Source: an uncultured Prevotella sp.
GTDB lineage: Bacteria; Bacteroidota; Bacteroidia; Bacteroidales; Bacteroidaceae
Assembly (NCBI GenBank): GCA_900769055.1
Contig: CAAGFF010000061.1
Location: forward strand, 1-6,853
DNA length: 6,853 nucleotides
Reading direction: 5' to 3'
Part shown: positions 5,527-6,853 of the stretch, piece after piece
Position numbering within the stretch: the first letter of the stretch is position 1
How the letters are laid out: the number at the start of each line of letters is the position of its first letter
The notes under the pieces: generated by a model
What the model was told of the DNA's origin: nothing
The model's input: only the letters and a program-made list of their open reading frames with translations
Databases searched by the model: none
Program-made: the position numbers and the translations under genes

Positions 5527-6853
5527 ATGAAACAAACTTTTCTTCTCACATTACTATGCCTTCTCGGCATATCTACATCCTCGGCGCAGCCGCGCTATGA
5601 CATGCAGAACATCTGCCGTGAAACGCTCAACAGGGGTGTAGTAGCCATTAAGAGCAACGGCAAGGTAGCCATATCATGGCGACTCCTGAAAGCCGACAAG
5701 GCAGACACGCCCTTCGACGTATACCGGAACGGTAAGAAACTCAACAGCAAGCCAATAACAGACAGCGGAACTTTCTTCATCGATGAGAGTCCTCTCGCTT
5801 CCGATGCCACCTACGAGGTGAGGGGTGGAAGCACCAATGGCTCATTCCTTCTCACGGCCAACGCCCCAGAGGGCTACCTCCCGATAAAAATCGACAAGCC
5901 GGCAGAGATGACCATGCCTGACGGCAAGACCTGCACCTATTCTGCCAACGACTGCTCAGTAGCCGATGTCGATGGCGACGGCGAATACGAGATTATCCTC
6001 AAATGGGAACCGTCCAATGCTGCCGACAACTCCCACACACGCTACACTGGCAACGTGTACTTCGACTGCCTCAAGCTCGATGGCACCAGACTGTGGCGCA
6101 TAGACATGGGACGCAACATCAGGGCTGGAGCACACTATACACAGTTCATAGCCTACGACCTCGATGGCGATGGAAAGGCTGAGCTGATGATGAAGACTGC
6201 CGACGGCACCATCGACGGTAAGGGAAAAGCCGTTGGCGACCCATCGAAAGACTGGCGATGCCATCAGCAGGGCAAATGTCTCGGACGTATCATGGAGGGA
6301 CCGGAATACCTCACCGTCTTCAATGGACTGACGGGAGAGGCCATGAAGACCGTTGACTACATTCCCGACCGTGGTCCTATCGACAGCTGGGGCGACAGCT
6401 ACGGCAACCGTTCCGAACGCTACCTCGCAGGAGTAGGCTATCTCGATGGCAAACGGGCTTCGGCAATCTTCTGCCGTGGCTACTACACACGCACCGTCAT
6501 TGCGGCATGGGACTGGGACGGTAAGGAGCTGACCTCACGGTGGGTCTTCGATACCAACAACCCCGAATGGAAAAGCTATGCAGGACAAGGCAACCACAAC
6601 CTCCGTGTGGCTGATGTCGATGGCGACGGCAAGGACGAGATAACATTCGGCTCCATGGCGGTCGACCACGATGGACGGGGACTATACAATACTGGCTTCG
6701 GACATGGTGATGCCCTACACCTCATGGCGTTCTATCCCGACAGCGACAAGCTACAGGTATGGGACTGCCACGAGAACCGCCGCGACGGCTCCGACTTCCG
6801 TGATGCTGCCACGGGCAAGGTGATATTCCAGCTGGATCCAGAGTACCGCGGGA
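5527..6853 (+). CDS. Rhamnogalacturonan lyase, PL11 type (partial, C-terminus off the right edge)
   Basis: The frame is open for 442 codons to the window edge. Signal peptide: MKQTFLLTLLCLLGISTSSA, cleavage after A20; C11 is not in a lipobox, so the enzyme should be periplasmic rather than lipid-anchored. PL11 enzymes (YesW/YesX of Bacillus) are eight-bladed beta-propellers with bound calcium that cut the rhamnosyl-galacturonate bond of rhamnogalacturonan I by beta-elimination. Visible family features are the N-terminal phrase RGVVAI (36-41), an Fn3-like lead-in (about 45-110), calcium-loop motifs DVDGDG (147-152), DLDGDG (211-216) and DVDGDG (363-368), GRNIRAGAHYTQF (195-207), MMKTADGT (221-228), RGYYTRTVIAAWDWDG (317-332), GQGNHNLRVADVDGDG (353-368), HGDALHL (393-399) and FRDAATGKVIF (424-434). 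The family is usually about 600 residues, so roughly a quarter is missing. Whether it acts endo or exo cannot be told. Its products would feed the GH105 enzyme encoded just upstream. Confidence 0.93.
   Translation, partial: MKQTFLLTLLCLLGISTSSAQPRYDMQNICRETLNRGVVAIKSNGKVAISWRLLKADKADTPFDVYRNGKKLNSKPITDSGTFFIDESPLASDATYEVRGGSTNGSFLLTANAPEGYLPIKIDKPAEMTMPDGKTCTYSANDCSVADVDGDGEYEIILKWEPSNAADNSHTRYTGNVYFDCLKLDGTRLWRIDMGRNIRAGAHYTQFIAYDLDGDGKAELMMKTADGTIDGKGKAVGDPSKDWRCHQQGKCLGRIMEGPEYLTVFNGLTGEAMKTVDYIPDRGPIDSWGDSYGNRSERYLAGVGYLDGKRASAIFCRGYYTRTVIAAWDWDGKELTSRWVFDTNNPEWKSYAGQGNHNLRVADVDGDGKDEITFGSMAVDHDGRGLYNTGFGHGDALHLMAFYPDSDKLQVWDCHENRRDGSDFRDAATGKVIFQLDPEYRG

Overview
The window looks like a piece of a Bacteroidales chromosome, most likely Prevotellaceae-like. 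The signs are Bacteroidetes-type promoters (TTTG, about 20 bp, TAnnTTTG), start codons preceded by A-rich sequence with no Shine-Dalgarno motif, a lipoprotein with an acidic N-terminus after its lipidated Cys, a DUF5723-type protein, and a cluster of exported pectin-degrading enzymes. The exact genus cannot be settled from the sequence alone.

Left part (1-2370, minus strand): a two-gene operon read leftwards. The first gene encodes a 596-residue lipoprotein of unknown function. Nine bases later comes the start of a DUF5723-type protein, probably an outer-membrane barrel, which runs off the left edge. Middle (2371-2776): a 406-bp divergent intergenic region. It holds a probable promoter for each direction, a near-perfect 22-bp dyad, and a run of short tandem repeats whose period changes from 8 to 9 to 7 bp, ending 4 bp before the rightward -33 box.

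Right part (2777-6853, plus strand): three genes in a row for secreted enzymes, all with Sec signal peptides: a DUF2264 protein (possible glycoside hydrolase), a GH105/GH88-type unsaturated rhamnogalacturonyl hydrolase, and a PL11-type rhamnogalacturonan lyase that is cut by the right edge. Together they suggest degradation of the rhamnogalacturonan-I backbone of pectin in the periplasm. The PL11 lyase would cut the backbone by beta-elimination, the GH105 enzyme would remove the unsaturated uronic acid left on the products, and the DUF2264 protein would probably remove another sugar, possibly a uronic acid. No SusC/SusD pair or regulator lies in the window, so this is at most part of a polysaccharide utilisation locus.

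The most unusual feature is that all three gaps in or before this enzyme operon contain a tandem array of short units (7-9 bp) with a different core each time (CTTCAAACC, CCTACARAA, CCGGAAAAY). The first lies before the promoter; the other two lie between genes and would be transcribed. The third can fold into serial small hairpins and is preceded by a 12-bp-stem hairpin. I do not recognise these arrays as any named element.
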